From the NCBI GenBank assembly GCA_028284775.1, contig JANQRB010000153.1, forward strand, positions 26,811 through 90,810: a stretch of 64,000 nucleotides of DNA. The letters run 5' to 3'. This DNA comes from Candidatus Kapaibacterium sp. Lineage in GTDB: Bacteria; Bacteroidota; Ignavibacteria; Kapaibacteriales; UBA7675. Made by a program: the position numbers and the translations under genes. Positions 8,566 through 18,249 of the stretch are shown here, piece by piece; within the stretch, counting starts at the first letter, position 1; the number at the start of each line of letters is the position of its first letter. Below the pieces are notes generated by a model. That model had not been told where the DNA came from and made no database searches. It was given only the letters and a program-made list of their open reading frames with translations.

Positions 8566-11500
8566 ATGAAAGTGAAATTTCGTTTCGCTGTATTAGCCTT
8601 GCTGTGCCTCGCTGTGTGTTTACCTGCAGTCGCGCAGCTTAAGTATGATCCGGGGATGCAACCCGGTATGTCATTGATTGACATCCCGGAAACAGCAGAC
8701 AGGCTTGCGAATCACGAGAATGCCCTTCGCGATGATTACTATCGGCTTGGCTGGCAGTATTTTCTTTTCGAGCAAAATGTGCCGATGGCCTGGAGCATTA
8801 CACAGGGTATTCCGTCGATCATTGTCGACATCGATGACGACTTCAGTCAAGTTAACTACGAGGCACATTGGCAGGAAGCGGACATTATATATCAAATGTC
8901 CCAAATATTCGAGGACTATGACAACCCTGACACCCCCTGGCGACTTAAGGGTAGCTCAGTCGGAAATTTCATCTGGATTGCCAACGACAAGTTTTATGAA
9001 TTCACTGATGTTGCGACGCAGCCCTATGGCGAGTATCCTCTTCCCTCCAAATTCACCAGTGATGGAGGCACGAGCTTGCTTTATGGTGGTAATGGTCATG
9101 GATATGGCATCTTTTCTGTGGCGCTGGCGCAAAGAGACGATGTCGGGATAGTTGGTGTCGCGCCCGATTGCAGCGGTATCGCAACCCCGGTGCTGTTGTA
9201 CGATTACACCAATATCGATGTAGATCCTGTAACACCGGGCTATCAGTTGGTGGATGTCCTTAGTCTGTCCGTCGTCGTTTCCGAATCCGCTGGCTCGGCG
9301 GCACTGCGCGAGTCTATCAGAAAGGGAGTTGTCATTGTTGCCGCCATAGGCAATTCGTTACAAGAATTTGGACATCGTTCCGAACAGTTTCCAGCAGTTG
9401 CGTGCTCCGCCGCGCCCCAAGATTTGGAACACCTTTACGTGGCGCCCAAGGTATCTTATCCGGCAGCGCATGCCTGGGATATCGACAACGGAGGTGTGGT
9501 TGATGTAACGAAAGATATCAAAGTCATTGCCGTTGCTTCTGTTAATCCGGGCAGCGTTGTCAATCCGAATTCACCTTGCGCCTATTGGAGTGATGAAGAT
9601 CCCGTGTATCCGAAAAATCATCAATATTCCCCCGGGAAGGACAAATTTCCTGCAGCCTCGGTACAGGATCGCGAAGCGCTGCGTGAATACGCCTGTGTGG
9701 ATATCGTAACCTATGGCAATCAGGTGACTGCGACCTATGAGCCGGGCGTCGAGCCGGCAATCTCGGATCAGTATGGATTCGGCAGGGGCGGCAACTCGCA
9801 TGCGGCGCCGCAGGTGAGCGGTACGGTAGCGCTGATGCGTTCGGTCAACAAATGGCTCAGCAGCGACGGCAGCGAACCGAGCGACAAGGACGACGTACAC
9901 CGCCGTGCCTACAACATTTTGACATTTACCGCACAAAAAATCGTCGATGCGGGAATAAGCGGCATGCACCAATACACCAACTACGAGACCAGTCCGCCGA
10001 CCTATGCACTTCTGCCCGGCCATTCCTGCTGGGATGCCGGCAAATTCACCGATTTACCGTCCGACTATCCTCTTGCAGATGTCATTGCCACCCAACCCGC
10101 TGATTTCGCATACAGCATCTCTCCTCATGACCCGCTCCAGCGCGCCTGGTCGAAACGCTTTGGCTATGGTCTGCTCGATAGCTATCGGGCTGTGGCGCAC
10201 GCTATTATCAAAAAAGCGGAGTGGCAATATCAGACCAGTCAAATTCTGGCAACCGATGCTAATTCCCTTAACGAAAACGGCAATTATCTTGTTCACGCTG
10301 GCGCATTTCGCAATGTTAACGGCTCTGCGGGCAGTGTGCTTGAACACGGCGGTACAACGCTGCCTGGCGGTCCCGCGTACGCTAACAACCACGGCGAAAC
10401 CGTTATTAACGGATCGTCGACCGTTTTAACAGTGCCGACGAATACGATACTAACTATCGATGGCATTGTTCGGCAAAGCGGCCCCAGTCTTGGCAGCAAC
10501 AAGATCGAAACGCAGGGCAGCGGGAAAATCCTCATGGCCGGTTATCTTGAGAATGTTGAGCTGAAAGGCAACACCGAGATCGGCGACCTGAGGATTCATG
10601 CGGACCTGAGCGCCGGAACTCCTAAAGGACGCCTTAGTCTGGGCGGCGGATCTTCGAATGTATTCGGCAGCATCAGCCTTGAGGAAGATGGTGAGGTTAA
10701 GCTTGACAATGGAACTATGACATTGGAAGCCGGCGGAGCTATTCACATGGGCGGCAATAAAGACCTCATCGTGCAGAACGGTGCGACTCTCTTAATGGAG
10801 TATCCTTCGCGTATTAGTGCCGAGAGCGGCCGCAAGGTCCTTATCGAAAGCGGCGGCAAAATCGTGATTCGGCGCAAGCCTTCGAGCGACGATGTCTGGC
10901 AAAGTGAAATATTGTGCGAACTTGAGATTCAAAGCGGCGGCGAGCTTCAGATCGACGATTACGCCTTTGTGCGCTTCGACGGCATCACAAAGCAGCCCGG
11001 CGCTACTATCAGCTTTGATCCAGCCAAACTCGCAAGGGTCGATATCGACGATGCTTCGGTTTTTAACAACGCTTCTGAGTTCTTCGGCACAACAGAGCTA
11101 AGCCAGGATTTGGTGATTAGCTCCGGAACAAGCATCGTAAAGCCCGGGGCGTCGATCGAATGCAATTCATTCGACATCATTATAAAGAATGGCGCAACAC
11201 TGCAAATAGAGTTCAACGCCGCCATCAGCGGCGATCCCGGAAGCAGTATTGAAATAGAGAGCGGCGGCACCTTAATGATTAATGGGCCGGGCTCCATTCT
11301 CGCCCAGGGACGATACAGCAGTACCGACATTCTTGTTCCAGAGCTGCGTGTTGAAGGTGATCTTGTACTGGAAGACAATGCCATAGCGCGCTTCAATCAT
11401 TTTTTTGTCGATCAAAGCGCCGATTTCATCTGCAAGCCGGGGTCGCATCTGATTCTCAACGAACGCAAAAGCTATCACTGCCTCGGGCGCCTCATAACTG

Positions 11501-13587
11501 ACGTGCCCGACCAGAATGCCGACAGAGTGACTATAAGCGGGGCGACAGCCTGCGGGTCTGCTGTTGATTTTGCCCGCTTGTTCGTAGGACAGCCAAAAAC
11601 CGTGTTTAATGATCCGCTCATCAATCTGCTTGACATTCGCTATACCGATTTTCGCAACGTCGTAGTCGAAGCTGTCAATGTTCCCATCGAGCCGATTTCA
11701 AATTGCAGCTTTCAGCTCAATGGCGATAAGGCGGAAAACAAGGGCTTTCTCGTGCCCGCTTTACTGCGCGTTTGGTTCAACGATAGACTGGATAAGATTC
11801 TCGTCATTCAGCCGCAGGGTGTTCACGTAGGGAATGTCGATATCACAGGCTGTACTTTCAGCGACAGCTTTGGCGATCGCGACGAAAACTCCATGCGTGA
11901 AGACGATCAATACAAGATTGGCGGCGTCTTGATAGTGAGAATGCTCTGGGTGAATATCAAGTCCAACATCTTCGAGTATCTGAATACGAGTATTTCTTCT
12001 GACAGAGTAATGTCGCTCGATGTCAATTCAAACTTTTTCAACACTTGTAGCTTTGGTCTTTTTGATCATTCTTCAGCCGTCAATTTCTGCCAGAATCAAC
12101 TGGAGCGCGTACAATTCGGCAGTGCGTTTCAAACTTCGCGACCCAGTTCGATCCATGAAAACAACTACAACATCTGCGGCCGCGGCGGCCTTTACAACCT
12201 CGATTCGCCGCTGCTGAATGTGCGGCAAAACAATTTCAGTGAATTCGCCGCCGCAATTTATGCCAAATCAGGTGTCGTAAGCATGACCAAAAACGCCGAC
12301 CCGGACGGCAAAATCATCAACGGTTTCAACAATTTCTTCTTTTCCTCCGATGATGCCGTTAACGCTGAATTTCTAACCGTCACAGAAGAATCAAATGGCG
12401 TGGTGACGCAGCGGGAAAATATGGCTTATGACTTTCAATTCGAACAAGGCGCTTCGACCGAGAATATCTTCGAGTGCGGCTACAATATGATGTCGCTATA
12501 CAGCCGTTTTCATTTGTTTAATCAAAGCGCCCTCGACGATCCCGTCAATACACCGATTGCTCTGTTCAATGTCAGAAACAATCTATGGAGTCATCCCGGA
12601 TCTCCGTTTATTCGTTTCGACGCCAATAACAAGGTACAACACGACGGTCTGCCGATTAACACCGAAGAATCAGTTACGCCCTCCTGCGATCTCAAACCTG
12701 ACGATCCCAATATTGCCAATCTCCTCTGCGAAAATACCGGTTCCGCCCATCACGGCGGTTGCGATGAGGACGAATTTGTCAATATCGGTGAATGGCCGCA
12801 TCTCGGTTCGGCCGGTGTTAGACATCTCGCCTTCGCTTATGCCAACGCGCGCACGAAAATGTTTGATACGCAAGAGGCAGCCAGTTGCCGCAAGACCAAA
12901 ATGTACGATGCCTTTCAAGCCGCTTCGCTGCTCGATGTCAATGGCGGAGCCTATGGCCCCCTCAAAACCGACTACACGAATGTTACGCTTTCAACCGGCG
13001 CAACGGTCGGCGAGAAAGCGCTGGCAATCTACCTGAAAGGGCAGGTTCATGAAGAGCTGAATGAAACAACGGCAGCCATCAGCGCTTATAATGAGATTTT
13101 GACAAACTACACGAGGGCTGATGTTTTTCTGCCGGCCAAATGGCGCGTTCAGTACATCCAGGCCAGCACGGCCGATGTCGATCACGGGGATACTTACGAA
13201 CAACTGATGGTCGCCTATCAGACGCAGGTCTGGAACGATATGCGGATAGAATCAGGAAGCATTCCTACTAAGCGATCGCCTGCGCCGGACGGTACAACAG
13301 AGCCTTTCATAGCGCTTACCGGCAGTCCCGCGGCACTGACAATGATCAGCCCAAACCCCTTCAACGACAAGACCCGCATCAGGTACATACTGGCAGAATC
13401 CGGTCACGTGCGACTTGTCCTGACATCTGCCCTTGGCAATGTGATCAGAGTGTTGGAGCAGGGTCGGCGTTCGGCAGGCGCGCATGAAATCGAACTCGAT
13501 GCCGGGGCACTTCCAAGCGGCAGCTATTTTTGCCGGTTGGAAGTTAAGGGACAGGTTTTCAGTCGACAAATGCAACTGATTCGATAA
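8566..13587 (+). CDS. S8 (subtilisin-like) peptidase with long beta-helix region and T9SS sorting domain
   Basis: A 1673-residue secreted protein. The ATG at 8566 follows an AGGA and opens a textbook signal peptide (MKVKFRFAVLALLCLAVC...VAQ), so I prefer it to the in-frame start at 8383. Residues 80-470 are subtilisin-like: the Asp region VDIDDD (D88-D92, D90 best aligned), His178 in NGHGYG, oxyanion Asn263 in AAIGNS and Ser411 in GNSHAAP. These differ from the usual HGTHVAG and GTSMAAP, but the triad positions are kept. Residues ~600-1000 hold short repeated segments (GTTLPGG, ESGGK, NGATL) like a right-handed beta-helix, followed by a second helix-like region with many N-x-F motifs. A TPR-like stretch (EKALAIYLKGQVHEELNE) lies near residue 1490. 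The end, from PNPFNDKTRIRY, is a T9SS sorting domain. Activity is plausible but not certain because of the changed motifs. Confidence 0.9.
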   Translation: MKVKFRFAVLALLCLAVCLPAVAQLKYDPGMQPGMSLIDIPETADRLANHENALRDDYYRLGWQYFLFEQNVPMAWSITQGIPSIIVDIDDDFSQVNYEAHWQEADIIYQMSQIFEDYDNPDTPWRLKGSSVGNFIWIANDKFYEFTDVATQPYGEYPLPSKFTSDGGTSLLYGGNGHGYGIFSVALAQRDDVGIVGVAPDCSGIATPVLLYDYTNIDVDPVTPGYQLVDVLSLSVVVSESAGSAALRESIRKGVVIVAAIGNSLQEFGHRSEQFPAVACSAAPQDLEHLYVAPKVSYPAAHAWDIDNGGVVDVTKDIKVIAVASVNPGSVVNPNSPCAYWSDEDPVYPKNHQYSPGKDKFPAASVQDREALREYACVDIVTYGNQVTATYEPGVEPAISDQYGFGRGGNSHAAPQVSGTVALMRSVNKWLSSDGSEPSDKDDVHRRAYNILTFTAQKIVDAGISGMHQYTNYETSPPTYALLPGHSCWDAGKFTDLPSDYPLADVIATQPADFAYSISPHDPLQRAWSKRFGYGLLDSYRAVAHAIIKKAEWQYQTSQILATDANSLNENGNYLVHAGAFRNVNGSAGSVLEHGGTTLPGGPAYANNHGETVINGSSTVLTVPTNTILTIDGIVRQSGPSLGSNKIETQGSGKILMAGYLENVELKGNTEIGDLRIHADLSAGTPKGRLSLGGGSSNVFGSISLEEDGEVKLDNGTMTLEAGGAIHMGGNKDLIVQNGATLLMEYPSRISAESGRKVLIESGGKIVIRRKPSSDDVWQSEILCELEIQSGGELQIDDYAFVRFDGITKQPGATISFDPAKLARVDIDDASVFNNASEFFGTTELSQDLVISSGTSIVKPGASIECNSFDIIIKNGATLQIEFNAAISGDPGSSIEIESGGTLMINGPGSILAQGRYSSTDILVPELRVEGDLVLEDNAIARFNHFFVDQSADFICKPGSHLILNERKSYHCLGRLITDVPDQNADRVTISGATACGSAVDFARLFVGQPKTVFNDPLINLLDIRYTDFRNVVVEAVNVPIEPISNCSFQLNGDKAENKGFLVPALLRVWFNDRLDKILVIQPQGVHVGNVDITGCTFSDSFGDRDENSMREDDQYKIGGVLIVRMLWVNIKSNIFEYLNTSISSDRVMSLDVNSNFFNTCSFGLFDHSSAVNFCQNQLERVQFGSAFQTSRPSSIHENNYNICGRGGLYNLDSPLLNVRQNNFSEFAAAIYAKSGVVSMTKNADPDGKIINGFNNFFFSSDDAVNAEFLTVTEESNGVVTQRENMAYDFQFEQGASTENIFECGYNMMSLYSRFHLFNQSALDDPVNTPIALFNVRNNLWSHPGSPFIRFDANNKVQHDGLPINTEESVTPSCDLKPDDPNIANLLCENTGSAHHGGCDEDEFVNIGEWPHLGSAGVRHLAFAYANARTKMFDTQEAASCRKTKMYDAFQAASLLDVNGGAYGPLKTDYTNVTLSTGATVGEKALAIYLKGQVHEELNETTAAISAYNEILTNYTRADVFLPAKWRVQYIQASTADVDHGDTYEQLMVAYQTQVWNDMRIESGSIPTKRSPAPDGTTEPFIALTGSPAALTMISPNPFNDKTRIRYILAESGHVRLVLTSALGNVIRVLEQGRRSAGAHEIELDAGALPSGSYFCRLEVKGQVFSRQMQLIR

Positions 13588-13600
13588 TTCGTCAGCTGGC

Positions 13601-13647
13601 GTCCTGCGCGCCGTGTTGCTCTTACGCGACGCGCAGGACTCTCTTTT
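13601..13647 (+). terminator. Rho-independent terminator after the S8 peptidase gene
   Basis: A 10-base stem (GTCCTGCGCG at 13601-13610 with CGCGCAGGAC at 13630-13639) is followed by TCTCTTTT. It lies 14 bases after the stop codon at 13587. Confidence 0.75.
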
Positions 13648-13844
13648 AACTCGACGATTTCCGATTTTCAACACGGAAATTAGGCCACTTCAAAAAATCC
13701 GCCAACTATTGCAGTCGAGAACACAAGGGCCATATTGGCGACAAAGGCAGGATTAACTCCCCTGCCAGGCGTTATTATATGCGGATAATCAGGCCGACAG
13801 ATTTCACAGCCGTCTAAGATCTTCGAAGCGGATGGCGCTCCGCT

Positions 13845-14849
13845 TTATTCCGCTCGGCCATCCTGCCCTCCCATGCTGCCGAAACCCTGCCAGAGAGTTT
13901 TACTGCTGACGAAGCTGCGATATCTTCCCGGCGACATCCCCGTCTTACTGCGAAACAGAGATCCGAAGGAACCGACGCTTTCAAATCCGACGGCATAACA
14001 GATTTGCGCCGTACTCAGGCCGCTGTGCTCCAACAATTCACGTGCGCGGGCGATCCTTTTGTTGCTGATGTAGCGATAGGGCGTAACGCCAAATGTCTGC
14101 CTGAACATCCGCAGGAAGTGGTGAGGGTTGTAATAAGCGACATTGGCGATTTCCTGTAGTGACAAGCGACGCTCGAAATTGCTCTCCATGTAATCGCGCG
14201 CAATCGCCAGACGCCGACGCATCTCAGCCTTGACGGATTGCCCTACCTTATGTGAATGATCGCTTAATGCCGGATCCGCATTCCGGTGCCTGGCAATCAC
14301 AGTTTCCAACAGGGTAAAAAACTGCTCCTGCAGGCCCAACACGCTGCGTGACCCATTCAGAACGGATTGACGCAGTGTCGTTAACAGGGGTGAAATCCGA
14401 CTATCGTGACGATGCAAATGCTCCGCAAACTGCAGCGGCTGTTTGCAGTCATCGTGGGGATAATCGAGCTTGAGATCGGCCGATGTGGTTACACATCGGT
14501 ATACGGCATCAACAAGATCGGGAGCGAAAAACACAATGAAGGACTCGACGATATCTTCCGACTGAATGATGGAGTCGTATTCCTGTCCGTGATTGAGTAT
14601 CAGATACGTTTGCCCGTCGACACGCAGTTTGCGCCCGTTGACTACATAGCTTTCCTGGCCGCGAACCGCGCACTTAATCGACAGCGCGCCCGCCAGACCC
14701 GAGTGACCGATGTTGTTTAACTTCGTGTTAATCGCCAGACTGGGGCGCGCTTCGGGAGGCAATCCGTCTGAGTGAAATGGTTTACAACTCCCGCGCTCAA
14801 CGAGTTCTCCACTTCTGAATCCGCGCAAGTGCACGCCTTCATCAATCAT
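13845..14849 (-). CDS. AraC-family transcriptional regulator
   Basis: A DNA-binding regulator of about 334 residues. The C-terminal ~100 residues form the AraC double helix-turn-helix: MRRRLAIARDYMESNF, LSLQEIANVAYYNPHHFLRMFRQTFGVTPYRYI, then IARARELLEHSGLSTAQICYAVGFES and FRSKTGMSPGRYR. The N-terminal half is a cupin-like sensing domain (YLILNHGQEY), so a small effector or signal is likely. Start choice is uncertain: an open frame begins with TTG at 14864 and GTG at 14861, but the ATG at 14849 has GGTGG upstream and I use it. The gene faces away from the LRR gene at 15136, so the 286 bases between may hold two divergent promoters. Its target genes cannot be read from the sequence. Confidence 0.9.
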   Translation of the reverse strand: MIDEGVHLRGFRSGELVERGSCKPFHSDGLPPEARPSLAINTKLNNIGHSGLAGALSIKCAVRGQESYVVNGRKLRVDGQTYLILNHGQEYDSIIQSEDIVESFIVFFAPDLVDAVYRCVTTSADLKLDYPHDDCKQPLQFAEHLHRHDSRISPLLTTLRQSVLNGSRSVLGLQEQFFTLLETVIARHRNADPALSDHSHKVGQSVKAEMRRRLAIARDYMESNFERRLSLQEIANVAYYNPHHFLRMFRQTFGVTPYRYISNKRIARARELLEHSGLSTAQICYAVGFESVGSFGSLFRSKTGMSPGRYRSFVSSKTLWQGFGSMGGQDGRAE

Positions 14850-15135
14850 CCTCAATTCCACCAATAGTGCCTGTGCCAGCTGTATGCCCGGAGCGGCTTA
14901 CGCAAAGATCGATCCGGAGTTTCTTGCTGCGGACCGAATTTTTCCTGTTAGCTGCGGCGGACCGGAAATACGCCTCCAATAGCAATAAGTCAATATTGAA
15001 GTAGAATGTGGTCAAGGCGCCGCCTAGATTCGCGGTGTACAAAGATGGGAACAACGATACCTGGGGCTGAGAGCGGATCGGCAATACTTCCGTACACAAA
15101 GAAAAGAGTTACTAACATATCAAAATCCTTGCCGT

Positions 15136-17763
15136 ATGAAATCGCGATATTTATTGTTGATGCTGGCTTTTGCGAGCATTTCGGGCCATGCTCAGGAGAA
15201 TGATTCCCTAGTCCTGGTTCAATTCTATGAAACGACGGGTGGAACGGAGTGGGCGGACAACACCAACTGGCTGAGTGAAGAGCCGCTCAATACCTGGTTC
15301 GGAGTTAGTGTTGAAGACGACCGCGTCACCGAATTACAATTGACTTCCAATAATCTAACCGGATCGCTGCCGGCGGTACTGGGTCGCCTGACCGCACTGC
15401 GGGAACTGGTGCTGGCGAACAACCAGCTCGTAGGCCCGATTCCGGCTGAGCTGGCCGAAATCTCAAGTCTTGAAAATCTCAACCTCGTCGTTAACCAACT
15501 AAGCGGCACTATTCCCCCGGGGCTCTTTGAGCTACAAAACTTGTGGCAGTTCGCGCTCGAGCAGAACCAATTGACCGGCTCCCTGCCCGAGACAATCAAT
15601 CTGCCGAACTTGTCCAACCTCACGCTGAGATTTAATCAGCTCTCCGGTCCCATCCCGGCGGCCCTGTGGGACCTGGACCAACTGCGCGGCCTGACGCTGG
15701 CCACCAATAATTTCGTGGGCACGCTCCCGCCGGCCATAGCCAAGCTGCAAAATCTGGAAATACTGAGTTTTGCCAACAATCAACTCAGCGGTCCCATCCC
15801 GACGGAGATTACGTCCTTGACGAATCTTCGCTCGCTGGTGCTGGGCAACAATCAGTTTAACGGCACAATTCCTCAGGAAATCGGTCGTTTGAGTCAACTG
15901 AGCGAGCTTGTGCTTGCGAACAACGACCTGATCGGCGCCATTCCCGCCGGATTGATGGATCTCGATAAATTGACAGTTCTTGTGCTCAGCGACAACCGGC
16001 TGAGCGGCATGATTCCGCCCGGCCTTGGATCGCTCAGCTCACTTTCCATTCTCTTGCTCGACGACAATCAGTTTTTCGGCAGCATTCCGCCTGAGCTCGG
16101 ACAGCTTGGCCAACTGGGCACCCTCCTGCTTTCCAACAACAATCTCAGCGGCTCTATCCCGCCTGAATTGGGTGCACTCGGCGCTCTGACTAACCTGCGA
16201 GCCAATAACTGCGGGCTTAGCGGCGGCATTCCCGGCGAGCTCGGCAATTTGTCACAGCTTCAGTTTCTCTTTCTTGCCGACAACAGGCTGAGCGGCACGA
16301 TTCCGCCGGCCCTGGGTCAGCTATCCGAACTAACGGTGCTGCATCTTCAGGGCAATGAATTGTCCGGAACGATTCCCGCCAAACTGGCTGAGTTGGAAAG
16401 TCTGCAGATTCTGGGCTTGCACCTTAATCAGCTCAGCGGCACGATTCCGGCCGCCATCGGCGGGTTGACGAGCCTGCAACAACTGGGATTGTATAGCAAT
16501 CGTTTAAGCGGAACGATTCCCGTCGAACTTGGAAACATTGTACAACTTAGTCGCCTGTTTATGCACGATAATAATCTGTCGGGTTCCATACCGCCCGAAC
16601 TGGGATCGCTCGCCCAGCTGGAAATGTTAACATTGAACCAGAATCAGTTAAGCGGCTCTATTCCCGCGTCCCTGGGGAATCTGGCGCAACTCGTGCAGCT
16701 GGATTTGTTTGAGAATCAGTTAAGCGGTTCGATACCCTCTGAGCTGGGGCAGCTGGGCAACATCGTCCGCCTGGATTTGGAACACAACCTGCTGAGCGGC
16801 GAAATCCCCCCGACACTGGGCAATCTGGCAAATGCGCAGCTTCTCTTGCTGGCGGACAACCAATTGAACGGTGCCATACCCGCCGAGTTGGGCAGGCTGA
16901 GCAATGCCATTGCCATCTCCCTCAGTCAGAATCAACTCGAGGGTCGGATTCCGCCCGAGATGGGATCGCTTGGCGGCTTACAGGCTCTGACCCTATGGCA
17001 AAACAAGCTGTCGGGACCGATCCCGACTCAATTTGGCAATCTGCAGAATCTGGAGATTCTGGATATCAGCCGCAACAGCCTGCACGGTATCGGTGACATT
17101 CAACGCCTGTCAAGACTTACTACACTGAACATCAGTAACAATCGCATGGATTTTGGCGATGTGGAGCCCTACCTCAACGTTGCTAATTTCAGCTACGACG
17201 AACAGGACAGCATCGGACAGGAACTACATCTTACACCGACTGTCGGCGAATTCTTAAGCCTGTCGGTTGATGTCGGCGGTGAGAACAATCTTTACCAATG
17301 GTTTAAGGATGGCAGCGCCGTTCCCGGAGCAATGGCGACAGAGCTCATTCTCCCGTCATCCACCGCTGCAGATCTGGGGACATATCACTGCCGCATCATC
17401 AACACCCTGGTTCCGCAGCAAGTCCTGACTCTTTACAGCCGCGAGATGCACGTTAGCCTGGCTACATCCGTGGACGCGCAAATCGACAAATCGCAATGGT
17501 TCTCACTCAACTACATCGGGCCGGTCCCGGTTCGGCACAGGACACAGCTTAGCTACACTTTACGCAAGGCTGGTCATGTACGAATTCAGATATTCGATAA
17601 CCAGGGACATCTCGTCCGGACACTCGTGAACGGCCAGCAGGCATCGGATACCTACCATGTCGACTTTATTCCGAAGGTGACTGCATCCGGCGTCTATCAC
17701 TGTCGTATCAGCCTCGACGGCATTCCGATACTTGTCGAAAAACTCCTGATAGTCGGTAAATGA
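15136..17763 (+). CDS. Plant-type leucine-rich-repeat surface protein with Ig-like and T9SS domains
   Basis: An 875-residue secreted protein. It has a signal peptide (MKSRYLLLMLAFASISGHAQ), an N-terminal cap (VQFYETTGGTEWADNTNW) and about 26 tandem 24-residue repeats from residue ~62 to ~680. The repeat consensus is L-x-x-L-x-L-x-x-N-x-L-S-G-x-I-P-x-x-L-G-x-L-x, the plant-specific LRR type with the SGxIP signature. An Ig-like domain follows (residues ~690-775, with FKDGSAVPGA and YHCRI), then a T9SS sorting domain (LSYTLRKAGHVRIQIFDNQGH to the end), although its opening lacks the usual PNPF. LRR proteins of this type bind other proteins or glycans; adhesion or self-recognition are likely roles, but the ligand is unknown. 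A strong terminator lies downstream. Confidence 0.93.
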   Translation: MKSRYLLLMLAFASISGHAQENDSLVLVQFYETTGGTEWADNTNWLSEEPLNTWFGVSVEDDRVTELQLTSNNLTGSLPAVLGRLTALRELVLANNQLVGPIPAELAEISSLENLNLVVNQLSGTIPPGLFELQNLWQFALEQNQLTGSLPETINLPNLSNLTLRFNQLSGPIPAALWDLDQLRGLTLATNNFVGTLPPAIAKLQNLEILSFANNQLSGPIPTEITSLTNLRSLVLGNNQFNGTIPQEIGRLSQLSELVLANNDLIGAIPAGLMDLDKLTVLVLSDNRLSGMIPPGLGSLSSLSILLLDDNQFFGSIPPELGQLGQLGTLLLSNNNLSGSIPPELGALGALTNLRANNCGLSGGIPGELGNLSQLQFLFLADNRLSGTIPPALGQLSELTVLHLQGNELSGTIPAKLAELESLQILGLHLNQLSGTIPAAIGGLTSLQQLGLYSNRLSGTIPVELGNIVQLSRLFMHDNNLSGSIPPELGSLAQLEMLTLNQNQLSGSIPASLGNLAQLVQLDLFENQLSGSIPSELGQLGNIVRLDLEHNLLSGEIPPTLGNLANAQLLLLADNQLNGAIPAELGRLSNAIAISLSQNQLEGRIPPEMGSLGGLQALTLWQNKLSGPIPTQFGNLQNLEILDISRNSLHGIGDIQRLSRLTTLNISNNRMDFGDVEPYLNVANFSYDEQDSIGQELHLTPTVGEFLSLSVDVGGENNLYQWFKDGSAVPGAMATELILPSSTAADLGTYHCRIINTLVPQQVLTLYSREMHVSLATSVDAQIDKSQWFSLNYIGPVPVRHRTQLSYTLRKAGHVRIQIFDNQGHLVRTLVNGQQASDTYHVDFIPKVTASGVYHCRISLDGIPILVEKLLIVGK

Positions 17764-17920
17764 TTCAACAGTGCGCTGACACGGAGACATTGGAACCAGG
17801 TTTGGCTCAGTTTATGCCTTAAGCATTTGAGTTAACCAGCCGATCAGGACGCTTTGCCGCCGGAAGGCAGTGAATGGTCATCGCTGCAATTCTCAACTCT
17901 TTACCTTAGAAGAGACGACC

Positions 17921-17975
17921 AAGGGAAGCCCGGGAGGTGATGAAATCTCAGCCCCCTCCCGGCTTCCCTTTTTTT
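17921..17975 (+). terminator. Strong Rho-independent terminator after the LRR gene
   Basis: A long stem pairs 17921-17937 (starting AAGGGAAGCC) with 17955-17970 (ending GCTTCCCTT), with a single bulged C, followed by an uninterrupted T run reaching 17975. Confidence 0.9.
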
Positions 17976-18209
17976 CCCGATTGAGGGCGGCGCGCTGAGG
18001 ATGAGAATTGTTAATGCAAATCCGCCAGCGCGAACGAGTCTTTTGCTCTTCTTAGGTCAACCGCGAATCTCCCGTCACCAGCGGCATGGGGGATGCGCGA
18101 TTTTTGTGCTCTCAAAAGGCTGTCGCAGATAATGATTCCGGATGTTGCAGCGACAGGAGCATTGATTCGAGCGGGCTTCCGCCTCTGTCGGCTTCGTTGC
18201 AAAGCGCAT

Positions 18210-18240
18210 GACCCCGCCGGCTTGAGACTCCGGCGAGGTC
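18210..18240 (-). terminator. Hairpin just past the end of the Pmp-repeat gene
   Basis: An 11-base stem with one mismatch (18210-18220 with 18230-18240, loop CTTGAGACT) lies 10 bases after the minus-strand stop at 18250. It has no T run, so it may be a weak terminator or an RNA-stabilising structure. Confidence 0.45.
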
Positions 18241-18249
18241 TCACCCGGA

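Noticed and set aside
15430..17060. CRISPR-like regular repeats near the LRR gene
   Set aside because: The periodicity is 72 bases of in-frame LRR codons, not direct repeats with unique spacers.
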